A stretch of DNA of 64,000 bases, taken from assembly GCA_002914845.1 (NCBI GenBank), contig JXTC01000020.1, positions 747,903-811,902 of the forward strand, in the 5' to 3' direction. Made by a program: the position numbers and the translations under genes. The DNA is from Trema orientale. Lineage: Eukaryota; Streptophyta; Magnoliopsida; Rosales; Cannabaceae. Below are positions 22,831-34,421 of this stretch, piece by piece (the stretch's first letter is position 1; each line of letters starts with the position of its first letter). The notes beneath the pieces were generated by a model. It did no database searches and was not told the origin of the DNA. It saw nothing but the letters and a program-made list of their open reading frames with translations.

Positions 22831-24435
22831 TCATTCTTAAAGAGAAGCACTGTAATATATGCTTTATTTCATTTCAACTTTAAATTGAAATTATTATTTT
22901 CCGTGATTGTAGGCATAGTAATGGTCCTCTTTCCAGCGTGAAAGTCTTGAGTTTGAACCCTAGCTCCTTCCCTAGAGTCACGTATATATATTATTATAAT
23001 CCAAAATATCTTACGTTTTTGCCATAATTTATATAATATTATACAATAAATTAAATTTATTAGTATCACATTTCTTATAAAAAAAATTAGATGTCTTTCA
23101 TAGTTAGTTAATTAACATTTTAAATCAACTTATATCTTTATTCAAATATATTAATTACCATTAAAGTTATATAATAGGCACTATACATTTATTTATTAGT
23201 ATAATGTTATAAAATACACATTAAGGATGGAAAATTAGGTGAAATATACCCTTTTTATACTCAGTTTTAGAAAAGATACCTCTCCTAATAATTTTTAATA
23301 AAGTGTATCAAAAAATAAGTGTAAAACCTTCGAGTCAAAAGCGCTAGACATAATGTCAACTAGGACTTGATAAAAGTATCTAACAACTCAACTAAAAAAA
23401 ATATTTTTTTTTGAATGTTAAGTACTTGACAGTGTGTCAAGAGTACTAGACACGAGTGTCGAACATCAGTAGATAATGTGTCTAATAACACAATCCCTCT
23501 GTCTAGCTAGATTTGGACCATCAATAGGATAATTGTTAGGGGTATTTTTATCTTTAAAATAAAATTAAAACTTAAAAATATGTATTTACTAAAATAACTA
23601 TTGAAAATTGTGCAAATCCTAAAATATATTTTGGAAAAGATGTATTTTACCAAGAATCCCGTAATACATTAAATTAACTAAGGGGTATCTTGCTCCATTT
23701 CATCAAAACAAATCTCGTCTTATTATTAAGAGTCTGTGATGCACATAAATTAATTGACAACACGAAAAGGGGGAAGGGCTTTTTCTCAAGATGCAATTTT
23801 CACTAATGAAAATTAGTAATTAATTTATCCTAATGAATAGCATTGCTCTGAATAGATAAATAAATTAATCCTCTTAAGAAAACAAGTCAAAGACGATTTT
23901 GTTCCAGCAAATTAAAAGTTACTTCGATCTTTTTGCTCCATATTTTAAAATAAACAACAATTTTTTATTATCTTAGAGAAAGATGGTTTTGAGGCCAGCT
24001 AACAGTCTCTTTATGCTGAAGATCGATGGATATCTAGAAAAGAGCAATACATGTAATTGTTCTATATGGCAATCATAAGGATCCATCCCAATCAATCGAA
24101 TATAAATTGCTCTTTTATAAAACTAAATAAATTCCTTCTTTTTTATTATTCTTTCGTTTGTGGGTTGCTTGGGAAGGTACTTTTAAATATTCCCGTGACA
24201 CTGTCTGTCTCTCATTTTCCCATAGTTGTCGCCTGGACCACATAAGATACATTCATATTTCTATAATATACACGTATTTGTATAATTTTTGCTTTTGCAT
24301 ATGTTTATCTTCCTTTCCTTCTTTTGACTCTTTCTTTGAAAGAATGCCCATTTATGCTGCCAATTGTCATGCTCCTCATCAATACCATATTGAAACAATT
24401 GCCCTTAAATGTCAACATCAAGAAATATATGTACA
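22831..24435. other. Intergenic DNA with a possible SINE-like fragment
   Basis: AT-rich. Positions 22905-22975 contain GAGTTTGAACCCTAG, similar to a Pol III B box, with a weak A-box-like sequence upstream, and may be an old SINE. No gene is supported. Confidence 0.35.
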
Positions 24436-24444
24436 TATATTATA

Positions 24445-24591
24445 GGAGGCGGCTATAGTAGGGGCGCCCCTACGTAAGGCTCTTGTACACCGTTTGATAG
24501 GAATCTGTGGGGAATCTGTTTATACACAGATTCCCATCAAACGGTGTATAAATAGGGCCTTACGTAGGACACCCCTACTGTAGACGCGCCT
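24445..24591. mobile_element. Palindromic MITE, 147 bp, perfect 9-bp target duplication
   Basis: Flanked on both sides by TATATTATA (24436-24444 and 24592-24600), identical. The two halves are long inverted repeats: CCCCTACGTAAGGC, then ACACCGTTTGAT and GGAATCTGTG on the left, mirrored on the right. Nearly the whole element could fold into one hairpin. A 9-bp duplication points to a Mutator-type family. It has no coding capacity. Confidence 0.85.
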
Positions 24592-24600
24592 TATATTATA

Positions 24601-26334
24601 TCTCATATTTCTTTTTCAAAAGCCATAAACCTTCTAATCCTATAGTGGGTTATTGTATAAGATCGGATGAGTATAACAAATTTCACTTTACCTTGTTTTT
24701 CTTGCCTAATTAAGTTAGCACTACATTGGCATTTCAAGCTGAAAAAAAAAAAGAAAAAGAAAAAAAAGGGAGTAATTTGTCAAAGGTGCCAGCTGACTTA
24801 GTTAACGTTGTCTCGTGAAGCCGACTAGCAAGACTGGTTTAATATAAATGAAACGTTTATATGAAAGTTATAGTTAGCACTTATGTAGTAGTAAAATACT
24901 ACATAGATATAACAGCAATTTAGAGTAGTATTATATATTCTAAAACTGAGATGAGAAAACATACCCTCTTCCTTCCCCCCACCCTTTTTTTTCCCTCGAA
25001 ATCTATAAGACCAGAAGACCACTTTATATACATATATATCAGTTTTTATGTGACCATTTTATATACCGAGTTATAAATTAAATGATTTTAAAGAAAAAAA
25101 CAGGTAGAAACTTTCAAATGGAAATGGAAGAGACCACAAATATCGGATATATAAATAGGTTTACATATCGAACCGTTGCTTCATGTCATTTAGCCCAAAG
25201 CAAAATATATAATGGCGTGGACTAGCAGGTCCGGTCAGGGAGAAAAGATTGAACAGTCGGAGATAAAACCAATTCAAACAAAAATAGAGAACTCGGGAGA
25301 TAGGACAGTCATGGAATCTGATTATTGCTTATACCAGTTAAAGCAATAATTAAGGACAATTTCTTGTTTATTAAAAAAAAAAAAAAGGACAATGTCTTAT
25401 GTTTCTGTGGCCAAATTTATAGTTGCATGTGAGTATTTGAAAATGTGGATTATCATCACTAGTAGATTTTGTGTAAAATCAATGATCAATACAATAATAA
25501 TCTAGAAAGAAAAAGAACACAAGACATAATCCAACATCTTGTCCCAATCAACAGGGCGCGGCGCGCAACGATAAATGTCTGTTTGATTTTTTTTTTTTTC
25601 TTCTTTAGAAGGATAATGGTAATTTAATTTTGTATATATGTCTGAGAATTGTTATTCGGTTTGACTAATTTAAACAAACTTTGTCTCTAGTGTGTTTTCA
25701 TATATGATCAGCTTTTTCCAGGTGGGCTTCGGTCTAGAAACTGTGTAATTTGTATTTCAGTGAACACTCTCATTTGTTTTTCTATTTAAATTTAGGAAGT
25801 TAACTACCTTATACATATGTTACATGTAGCCGTTATTATTGATTGATTTAGATTTTAGATGATATGTGTGTATATATATATATATTACATATTTCAACAA
25901 TAAAATTAAAGGAGTGTGTTAGGATCACTCTCAAGTTTTATTGCTTAATTTTGACAGTTTTACTGCTTAATTTTGACATATGGACTCCGTTATACTTTAT
26001 AATATTATTAGAACATGATCTTTTTTAAATAGAGTCTACAAGTCAAGTAACGAGACATAAGAATAGAAAGTACAGCGGTGCTAAGACTGCTTACGAAATT
26101 AATAGTCAAATCACAAATAGTACTTATTTACTTGTAGGTGTAAGATTATTTAGAAATTAGAACCGAAAAAAGATCTCTTTGTTTTTTTTGTTTTTGAATG
26201 TATCTTAAATATGAAAACATGGTTAATTTTCCCTTAAAACATAAAAAATGTTCGTTGTGATTGTGGTACTTTCATTTTGCACAAAATAAAAGATTTCTTT
26301 CTTTTTCTTTTGGTTGAAAAAAAGGCTGGAATAA
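24601..26334. other. Intergenic DNA
   Basis: AT-rich with a TA tract near 25871-25883 and poly-A/T runs. A short direct repeat of TTTTACTGCTTAATTTTGAC-like text occurs at 25937-25980. A GGGCGCGGCGCGC island of 13 bases at 25554 is isolated. No gene is seen. Confidence 0.45.
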
Positions 26335-28700
26335 TTGTCATGATCGGAAATCTAAAGTTGTGACTTTTAGTAATTTTGAGTAAAAATATAGATAAATAAC
26401 GAATTTGCAATATTCGGGAGAGATCAAGTACTTGGATTTTACACTTTAGTGCTCTTTAATTTTTAGAAATTCTGTATTAAAGGAGATCCCTCATTAGTTT
26501 CGTTTATTTAATGAGAATACAAATTAGAGTTCGAGAAGATCTAATTAAATCGTTTAAAAACTTGGCTTGATAAAGCATCAATTTTTGTTAAAATGAATTT
26601 CATGGATCCCTGAGTTCTTATGTTCAAAAATAATTTACAAAATTAGCCATAATCTCAACTACTTGAAGTTTTGAAAAATATGATCCCAAGGAACCATAAT
26701 ATCCCGTTTATACACTAAGTCCTCAATTTGCAGTAAAATCACCCTCATACATTCACTTAGTCGATACAACAAACTTCGCTAAACATTTAGACATAAAGAA
26801 GGAGTAGGACAAAGTATAGGAACCAACCAAGGGAGAGGAATAGGACCGCAAGCATAAGTCAAACGACTTACTTAGCCATCGAGATAACTATCTCGAATGA
26901 ATAATCACCTGAAAGAGAGGAAAGTATGGAGGATGAGCTCGAAAGCTCAGTAGGAATACTGTTACCTCATTTAAAAACTTTTTTAGTGATGGAAAGTCTC
27001 TACATGTTTAGTTTAATCCAAAACGCATTTGTAAAACTATATTTATATAACAATTTCCAAAACCGATAGTCCATATATATATATATATATATGAAAGTAT
27101 GATCACCAAAATCAATCAGTTCACAGACACATGACACAAATCAACCTATACCCATGAGCTCACTTTCTCTTATCAATAGAAACCAGGATGTTGGCACTAC
27201 GTATACCATACAGTCTGCCTGATACCTAACCCATACTCAGAGGAGACACATGTGTGTCGCCTACTAAACCTGGAGAGGTGAATGCCTTGCCTACACCTGC
27301 CAATCTGGAGGAGTAATCGAATTACGTATATCTACCAATTTGGGAGGGGGGGACAGCCAACTTGCCTAAGCCTACCAAAATGGGGAGGTAATTAGAAGAA
27401 AAACCCTCGCGCGACTTCATAGACTCTGCACCATCGGTGAGGCCGTAGGGCCATACTATAAAATCCCATGATATTAACATGGTACTCATGTTGATCCTAT
27501 GAAACGTGTACTCTGAACTGATGTGTAAAAATACCCATACAGTAATTTAAGTTCAAGTGATGCTCTGGTTTCTAATAAAATAGTTATTTAAATTTTTTAG
27601 AAAATTGGACAGCATAACAGCCATATTTTAACATACCCAAAAATAACATGTACTCTGAAAAGTCCCAGAGCAATACCATATGTATCCAAATAAATCAAAT
27701 TCTACTACAGTATTCAAAACAGTTCAAAAATCATATATTATGCAACATAATATAAATTTTATTGAAAATAATATAAAAGAGAGGTAACTGAATCCCTACC
27801 TTACTATAGCAGCGATATCCCGCTATTCGAAGTTTGTGGTGTCATTGAATGACTGTTCGAAGGGTTGGGAATCGATTCCAAGCCCTCGATCACTTGCTTT
27901 GAAAGGTCTTTTTTCAAATGAAGCCTCAAATCAAAAATCAGAGGTCATCACTGAATTCCTAGCATCCAAAATATCTAGATCAGATATATAACTTGACTAA
28001 TTCAAGTTTGGGTCGAAACTTGACCCTCTTTCCCTTCCCATCCCCCCTCTCTCCCCCCCTCTCCTGGCACACAAAACAAGACAAAATATGAGCCGTCCTA
28101 TCTCGTTTTCCGCGTCTATCACCAAACATAGTCAATATATATGTCATTCTTCACCATTTCATGAGTACATCACAAATATGACAATTATTTTGAAAGTTAA
28201 CAGTCGAATTAAAAAGCCAATATTTGAATCTCAAAGCTTAAAACACCTAATAATAGCAACTTGTAATTCGGATAATCTCAGGCCGTGAAATATATACCTT
28301 GTGATTCCACTCGAAGAGACGAACTTGAGAAGCCTAAGTTCGTAGCTTTTTGTCGCCGGAATCGTCGTTTAGAACCGAAAATGTCTACTGCACTTTTGGA
28401 CTCCTCGCCAGTGTTCTACACTTCTGGGGGCCTGGAGAGCTCGGCAGCGAGCTGCTGGCGACTTGGGCGAGCGACGACGGTCAATTATAGGGTTTCTCGG
28501 AGGCTAGAGCAGCGTCAAGGGGTGGTGGGTGCCGACGGCCTTACACGGTCAGAGAGAGAGAGAGATCGAGGGGAGGAGAAAGAGAAAGAGAGAAGGCGAG
28601 TGATTTGGGCCACCTGGCCCATTCCTTATGGCAATGTGCAATTTTTCTAAATTACACTTTGGCCCTTAAACTTTCGAAATTTTTACAAATTAGTCCCTCT
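26335..28700 (+). repeat. Dispersed repeat family, copy B, about 2.3 kb
   Basis: Starts near TGTCATGATCGGAAATCTAA, parallel to the start of copy A, and includes a block translating to SITKHSQYIC..FHEYITNM (28119-28180) like copy A. Its GC-rich 3' part (28290-28600) ends in AGAGAGAGAGAGAGAT and then a T-rich run with TTTTTACAAATTAGTCCCT. The 121-aa plus frame at 28285-28650 is part of this repeat and I do not call it a gene. Divergence from copy A is high, so both are old. Confidence 0.5.
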
Positions 28701-29601
28701 AAAAATTATATTTTTACCCCTAATGAAATCTCAAAAAATGTATACACTCCGCCCAAATGTTTCTAAATTTACTTTTTTAAAAAACTTAAAACAAGATTAA
28801 GTTTATCCTATTCTAGCTTCCAAATAGGTAAAAAAGTTAAAAAATAGTTTTTTTTAAAAAAAAAAGAAATAAAAAATTAAAAAGAGAAAAAAAAAATCAG
28901 ATTTCTTGAAAAAATATCGAAACAATTTTTTGTATATTATAAAAAATCTCGTTTTATTAAAGGATAAGATTTCTTATGGAAAAAACTTCAAAATCAAAAG
29001 AAAAAAATTCAAACCTAAAATATCAAGAACAAAAATTGCCTCTCTCTCCCCCTCTTAAGAATGGATCGAACTCACACAGCTTGTCCCAAATCTTTTCACC
29101 ATCAATCTCATAGCAATTAAATCCCAATAAAAAATACCACCCAATCTTAAATTTATCACACAATCTCCATTGACAAGCTCCCCGGCCTTAATTCTCCGAA
29201 CCCAGCCACCACACAACTTCATTTACGTCGATCGACACCACCCAGCCAAAAACACATCAGAGAAGAAGATTTTGGAACAAAATATCAACTATACTTGGAG
29301 CGTTGGAGATGGTGGGAGCAGATCCGAGAACCCTGCACCTTCAACATTTCATGCTCTCTGCCCCTAATTCGCCAAACCTAGCCACCACACAACCTCCATT
29401 TTTTGCCGATCTACACTACCCAAACCACCTTAAACTTTATTGTCTCCATTTGCGAATTAGAAAAACAAAAAGGTTGTGCTAGGTTCGTGGTGGTGAAGAC
29501 GAAGAAGTGTGGTGATTAGGGGGAAAAAAAAAATTAGATATGAGGTTTTTGCTATTTAGATTATCTGATTTATTTTATTTTATTTAGGATTTAGTTGCTT
29601 T
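28701..29601. other. Intergenic DNA, repetitive in part
   Basis: Homopolymer-rich A/T sequence to about 29040, then a CA-rich segment (29080-29480) in which a phrase like CCAAACCTAGCCACCACACAAC occurs twice in variant form (about 29203 and 29372). Possibly a degenerate short tandem duplication of about 170 bp. No gene is supported. Confidence 0.35.
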
Positions 29602-29618
29602 AAATTTATTGTTAACTA

Positions 29619-29791
29619 GCCAACTGGGGCTAGCTCAGTTGGTCCAAGGTTTGAGGGTTGTGTGTGTGTGTTTGGGGGGAGGGGGGGTCAGGGGTTCAAA
29701 TCTTGGTAGTGTGTGTGTGTGTGTGTGTCATTTTCCTTTAATTTGTAGTAAGTGGTGGTCATTAGTTAAGCCCCACTTTTAAAAAAAAAAA
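29619..29791 (+). mobile_element. tRNA-derived SINE with perfect 17-bp target duplication
   Basis: The body carries a Pol III A box (TAGCTCAGTTGG, 29631-29642) and a B box (GGTTCAAATC, about 29693-29702), then GT microsatellites, and ends in a run of A (29780-29793). It is flanked by identical 17-base copies of AAATTTATTGTTAACTA (29602-29618 and 29792-29808). A tRNA-like head, A tail and long perfect duplication are the three hallmarks of a SINE retroposed by LINE machinery. The perfect duplication suggests a recent insertion. Confidence 0.85.
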
Positions 29792-29808
29792 AAATTTATT
29801 GTTAACTA

Positions 29809-30286
29809 TTTATTTATTTGTTTTCCCTTTTTATATTAACTATGGATTTAATAAAATTTATGAAAACTATTTGTGTGTTTGGTAATAGGGATATAATATC
29901 CCAACATCTAATTATGTGTTTAATAAGGGATAATTTCGTCTTTTCATAAAATACATGGGTTAAATTTAGTAAGGAAGGTATATATTTGTAGAAAATTTTA
30001 ATATGAATGTATTTTTTTACAGAGTTCAAAATACGAGAAATTGATTTTGTAGAAAGTGTTTAGTGGAGGAGATTTTTTCGCAATTAACTCAAAATAATAA
30101 TAATGATATAATCAATCCGATTGCAGCAAAGTGTCACACTGTCATTTCTAGCTTCTATTCTGTGAGACAGAGAGAGAGGACATCCGCTTGGAATGGGTCC
30201 AGCCGCCCAAGTAAGCCCTTGCAATTGGGCTATCCATTTCAGGTTCTCGCTGTCCCATGTGGTAGATGCCTTTGACACATCAAAAA
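29809..30286. other. Noncoding DNA upstream of the tRNA-like gene
   Basis: AT-rich to about 30120, then more mixed sequence with GAGAGAGAG at 30170. A CAA motif just upstream of the tRNA (about 30280-30283) resembles the initiation motif of plant tRNA genes. No protein is supported. Confidence 0.35.
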
Positions 30287-30357
30287 GACTCCATGGCCCA
30301 GTGGTTAAGGCGCTGGTCTACGGAATTAGAGATTCTGGGTTCTATCCCAGTGGAGTC
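30287..30357 (+). tRNA. tRNA-Arg(ACG)-like gene, possibly a pseudogene
   Basis: The acceptor stem pairs perfectly: GACTCCA with TGGAGTC. The D-arm region reads GGCCCAGTGGTTAAGGCGC and the anticodon loop CTACGGA, with anticodon ACG at 30320-30322, as in plant tRNA-Arg(ACG). The anticodon stem CTGGT/ATTAG holds only with two G-U pairs. The T-arm is CTGGG-TTCTAT-CCCAG, so the loop has six bases instead of seven and lacks the usual purine at position 57. No intron and no encoded CCA. An upstream CAA motif and a downstream T-run favour a Pol III origin, but the T-loop change suggests decay. Confidence 0.65.
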
Positions 30358-30367
30358 TTAAGTCGTA

Positions 30368-30373
30368 TTTTTT
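30368..30373 (+). terminator. Pol III T-run after the tRNA-like gene
   Basis: Six T residues ten bases after the 3' end of the tRNA-like sequence, a usual RNA polymerase III stop signal, with further T-rich sequence behind it. Confidence 0.5.
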
Positions 30374-30406
30374 CTTCTTTTATTTTTAAGAGAAGTCAAG
30401 AAGACA

Positions 30407-30545
30407 TGTCGTATCCTGATAAACGACAATGAAATTTAAGGCGACACATAAAACATAAACGACAATATTGTTTTAATATAACGACATGCGATATAAACAT
30501 TAACTGATCAATGTCTATTAAATTGCTGCAATATAAACGACTGCT
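30407..30545. repeat. AAACGACA motif cluster
   Basis: ACGACA or ACGAC recurs at about 30421, 30459, 30480 and 30536, all in the same orientation; two more copies lie at 31923 and 31949, beyond the foldback element. The same motif clusters near 440-745 and 3847-4032. It may mark a decayed DNA transposon into which the foldback inserted. Confidence 0.35.
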
Positions 30546-30561
30546 CATCTGTTTACTTATT

Positions 30562-31370
30562 AAAAAAAACCTACACTTTTTCACTTATATCAAATTAAAC
30601 ATTCAATTTGTATTTTCCTATTAAATATGACCAGACCCACAACTTTAGTCAAAATTGAGACCTTATATTATTTCAAAGACACTTTTGCCCTTATATTCAT
30701 AAAACACAATAAAAAAAAATTATTATGAATAAAATAGTTTAAATAATTAAAAGCACTTGAAAAAAATATTATCATCTTCCTCTTTTTTTTCAAAAGAAAG
30801 AATAATTTAAGTAAAAATAATAATTATTAAAAATAGAAAAAGTTTCAATTGTTCAGAACAATTAAAAAAAATAGAATGACAAAAGTTTTAAAAAACATTC
30901 TCATTTTGTCTTCTTTTTTTTTTCAAGAGTTTAAATTATTTAAAATAATTAAAATGAAAAACAATAGAGAGAATGACGAAAATTTTTAAAAAAATCCCGT
31001 GTTTTATTTCTTTTTTTAATCATTTTAAATGAAAATAATAATTATTAAAACTAAAAGAGTTTAAATTATTCAAAACAATTAATTTTTTTTTTCACTTTGT
31101 CTTTTTTCTGAAAAAAAAAATTTAATTGTGTTTATATTTTTTTTCACTGTCTTTTTTACCCCTTTTATTTTAAGTGCTTTTAATTATCAAAACTATTTTA
31201 TTCCAAATAATTTGTTTTTATTGTGTTTTATGAGTTTTAAGGGCCAAAGTGTCTTTTAGATAATATAAGGTCTCAATTTTGACTAACGTTATGAGCCTTG
31301 GTCCTATTTGATAGGAAAATACAAATTAAATGTTTAATTTGATATAAATAAAAAAGTGTTCGTTTTTTTT
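30562..31370. repeat. Foldback element with about 196-bp inverted arms
   Basis: The arm 30562-30757 reads AAAAAAAACCTACACTTTTT then TTATATCAAATTAAACATTC and continues through GACCTTATATTATTT and AAAACACAATAAAAA to AAAGCACTT. The complement of 31172-31370 repeats this order with few changes. The loop (30758-31171) is itself AT-rich with smaller inverted copies of GTTTAAATTATT. Transcription through it would give a long hairpin. No frame, and no clear target duplication. Confidence 0.75.
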
Positions 31371-32066
31371 ATAAAATATTAAAGGTGGTGGTTTTATATA
31401 TATATTATCCATATTTTAATTTAAGGGGTTAAATTCTAGGGCGGAAGAATCAATTGAAAAAAAAAAAAAAAAAATCTATTCTCTTCTATATAAGGAAGGT
31501 ATATAAAACTGGGATTGAATGGTTTCTCTTTTTGTTAGACAAATTTGTTTCCTTTTTAATTATGGGATTGCATTTATTTGGGTTTGGGTAGTATTGATTA
31601 CTATGAAGGAAAATGACAGTACTTTTTTGCTAAGAAAAAAGACCTGGTAGTTGATGGGGAAGAGAAAGAGGGTGATGAATACCAAAATGCCCTGAAAATT
31701 AGACACATGTGATGGGCACATGTATTTTTAACGGTAGATTAGAAAATTAACATCGAAAAGGGCTTGTTTGCTTTAGTTTTCTAAGTTAAAGGACCAATAT
31801 GCCAAAACAAATGTTCGGAGACTAATATGTCAAAAGACCTAAAATTCGGGGACTAATGATGCCAATAAGCTATTTTTATTTTTAATGAGAGTCGAAAAAT
31901 ATATATGTATATATAAACTCCAAACGACAATATGGGATTTAGCTTAAACGACATGAAACATTGAACAAACCGCTTTTTCAGTAATTAAAAAAAATGGTAT
32001 GAGGTATACGTATATCCTTCTCCTCTTCTCTTCTCATCTGGGCTCCAACTCTGTGTGTAGTCGAGA
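31371..32066 (+). promoter_or_regulatory. Upstream region of TMEM147
   Basis: Noncoding DNA between the foldback and the TMEM147 start. A pyrimidine-rich leader-like stretch (CCTTCTCCTCTTCTCTTCTC) lies at about 32013-32032, 35 bases before the ATG. No definite TATA box can be placed. Two AAACGAC motifs occur at 31921-31953. Confidence 0.35.
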
Positions 32067-34421
32067 ATGACGGTGTTTCACTTCTTCAATTGTGCGATTC
32101 TGACGTTCGGACCTCACGCCGTCTACTATTCGGCCACGCCTCTGTATGCGCCTCTTTTCCTCTCATAATTTTTTTTATTTATTTTTAAGATCTACCACAA
32201 TTTCAGGATCTCAGTTTTATGGGGGAGCCTTTCTGATTTTACTGTTCCTAAAACAAAACCCCAAATTTATTGTAACATTACAATCTTTAAAATCTGTGAG
32301 AAGAATTTATTTGTGTGTGCAGATCCGAGTATGATACACTTGGTACATCAATTAAAGCTGCTATTGTTTATCTCGTTACAGCTTTAGTCAAGGTTCGATT
32401 TTCATGGTTTACGAACCCAAAAAAAAAAAAAAAAAAAAGTTACTTTCATTTCGTTCTACTGCTTGTCTGCTTCTAACTAATACCCACCTTTTTTTTTCCT
32501 TTTTTTGATGAATTATGTTGGCAGCTTGTTTGTCTCGCAACTTTTCTTAAGGTTTCAGAGACTGACAGCTTTGATCCTTATCAGGTAATTCACTTTCTGG
32601 GACATAGACTAATTTTGGATTATGGTTCATATATATATATATATGTGTGTGTGTATTGCTAATACGCTGTCATGGTCGATCTTCATAATTTTAATTCCAC
32701 AAATTTCCTATGTTTTTAGTAGTTACTATAGACTATAGTGGCGTTTAGCATTGTACTGTTGCTTTGAAAGTTGAAACTTTATCTTACACAAGTCCAGAAT
32801 CGAGATAGTATGGTTGTTGAGAAAATCTTTCAGTAGGACTGATATAGTATAAGTTATAATGGACTACGGTTTGCTCCACTTGCCACTGACTAATTGAATG
32901 AAGAGATGACATGTCTTGTTATGTGGTTTTAAATCTGCTCCATTTGTGTATCAAATGATCGGTCTGTCTGTCTGTATGAAAGAAGGAAGAGACCCTCGGT
33001 CCTTGAATGTTTGGATTTTTCTTTTTAGTTTTCTCCATTAGCTGAATCAATTAAGATCTTCAACACAACAATCTTGCACTCCTAAATTCTCATGTACGCC
33101 TTCTCCATGCATTTCATTAACTTATGAAAGTGAAGAACATTGGAATTGGGAAAACATTACTCAGTGAAATGTGATCACTGCAAAGAATAAGAAGCTAAAG
33201 GGGTCCTCAAGAAGCTTCTAAAATTAATCCCTTCTTGTTCATGGAATTCGAGTTTGAGTTATATAGCCTAATATTGTCCTCTTATTTTGCAGGAATTATT
33301 GAAAGCTTTAATTGGTTTTATAGACGTTGCTGGTCTTTACTTCGCGTTGACTCAGTTGACTCACAGGAATATCTCCCAAAACCATAAATTTCAAGCAGTT
33401 GGACTTGGTGAGGAAGACCTCATGAATTTAATAGGGAAACCAGATGACTTTTCTTTATTTTTAGGGAAAAATAAAAAAAATTCCAATCCAAGTTGTTCTC
33501 CTAACTTGTAGTTTCTCTTATCTGAGCGAAAGCTTTTAACATTTGTTAGTGCTGTTCCCTGTACGCAGGATGGGCTTTTGCTGATTCTGTTTTGCATAGA
33601 TTGGCACCTCTCTGGGTAGGTGCCAGAGGATTGGAATTTACTTGGGATTACATTTTACAAGGCCTTGAAGCAAATGCAAATCTGGTAAACTTGTTAGCTT
33701 ATTGTTTAGACCTTTAATACTAAGTTCAAGTGTACAGAACTGTATGAATGTGTGTTTTATATTTTTTAGATAAGCAGCATTTTGTCCTTGAATTTTGCAG
33801 CAAAATTACATTTCCTCATTATCAGTATTTTACTTTTGTTTTTCAGGTGCTGAGCATATCCCTTGCTGCATTGGGTTCCTTGATGTGGCTTCGGAAAAAC
33901 AAACCCAAGACTTTGATTCCCATAATTTACACATGTGCAGGGATTGTTGCAACCATGCCATCTATCACAAGGTTTGATACTTTACAATTGTAAAACTTTT
34001 CCTTTTAGGAGCTCTTTCTATCTTCCATATTTAAGTTCCAGCCATTACCGTAATGTTTTTAGTTCATGAAATATTCAAAAATAGAGTGTCAACTTACGAT
34101 ATCTCTGCAATCTGCGTTAAGGCACTTCTTTGAACGATTTATTAGCATGCTTCCTTTTCCCTTTTCAAATTGTGATAACCATTCCTGGGCATGGTTAGGA
34201 ATGTCCTTGAGCTTTCAATTGTTTAGGGCTCTCAAGGACTTAGTCTAAGCGTGTCTTTTTTAGTTTTTTTCACTTTAGCTAGTTGTTATTTTTGCAGCTA
34301 TCTGAAGCGAGGCCTGGGTTGGCACTTCCCAAAAGTGGTAGGCTTTGAACTCTTCACTTCTCTAGCGATGGCTTTTATCAGTTGGCAACTCTTTTCGGCA
34401 TGTCAGAGACCCTCTGCCTGA
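32067..34421 (+). CDS. TMEM147: TMEM147 orthologue (ER multi-pass membrane protein)
   Basis: Seven exons: 32067-32143, 32323-32392, 32525-32584, 33293-33407, 33569-33684, 33847-33971, 34298-34421, all GT-AG and in phase, giving 228 aa (human TMEM147 is 224 aa). It starts MTVFHFFNCAILTFGPHAVY, matching the TMEM147 opening MTLFHFGNC, and holds SEYD, KLVCLATFL and the family signature PLWVGARGLEFTWDYI (about residues 143-158). Several hydrophobic segments (for example AAIVYLVTALVKLVCLATF, LSISLAALGSLMWL) fit a multi-pass ER protein. In animals TMEM147 belongs to the Nicalin-NOMO (BOS) complex that helps insert multi-pass proteins at the translocon; the plant role is inferred. The ATG follows a pyrimidine-rich leader. 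It is convergent with the B3 gene at 35601-37997. Confidence 0.93.

Noticed and set aside
28285..28650. 121-aa plus frame
   Set aside because: Lies in dispersed repeat copy B and owes its length to GC-rich and GA-repeat sequence.
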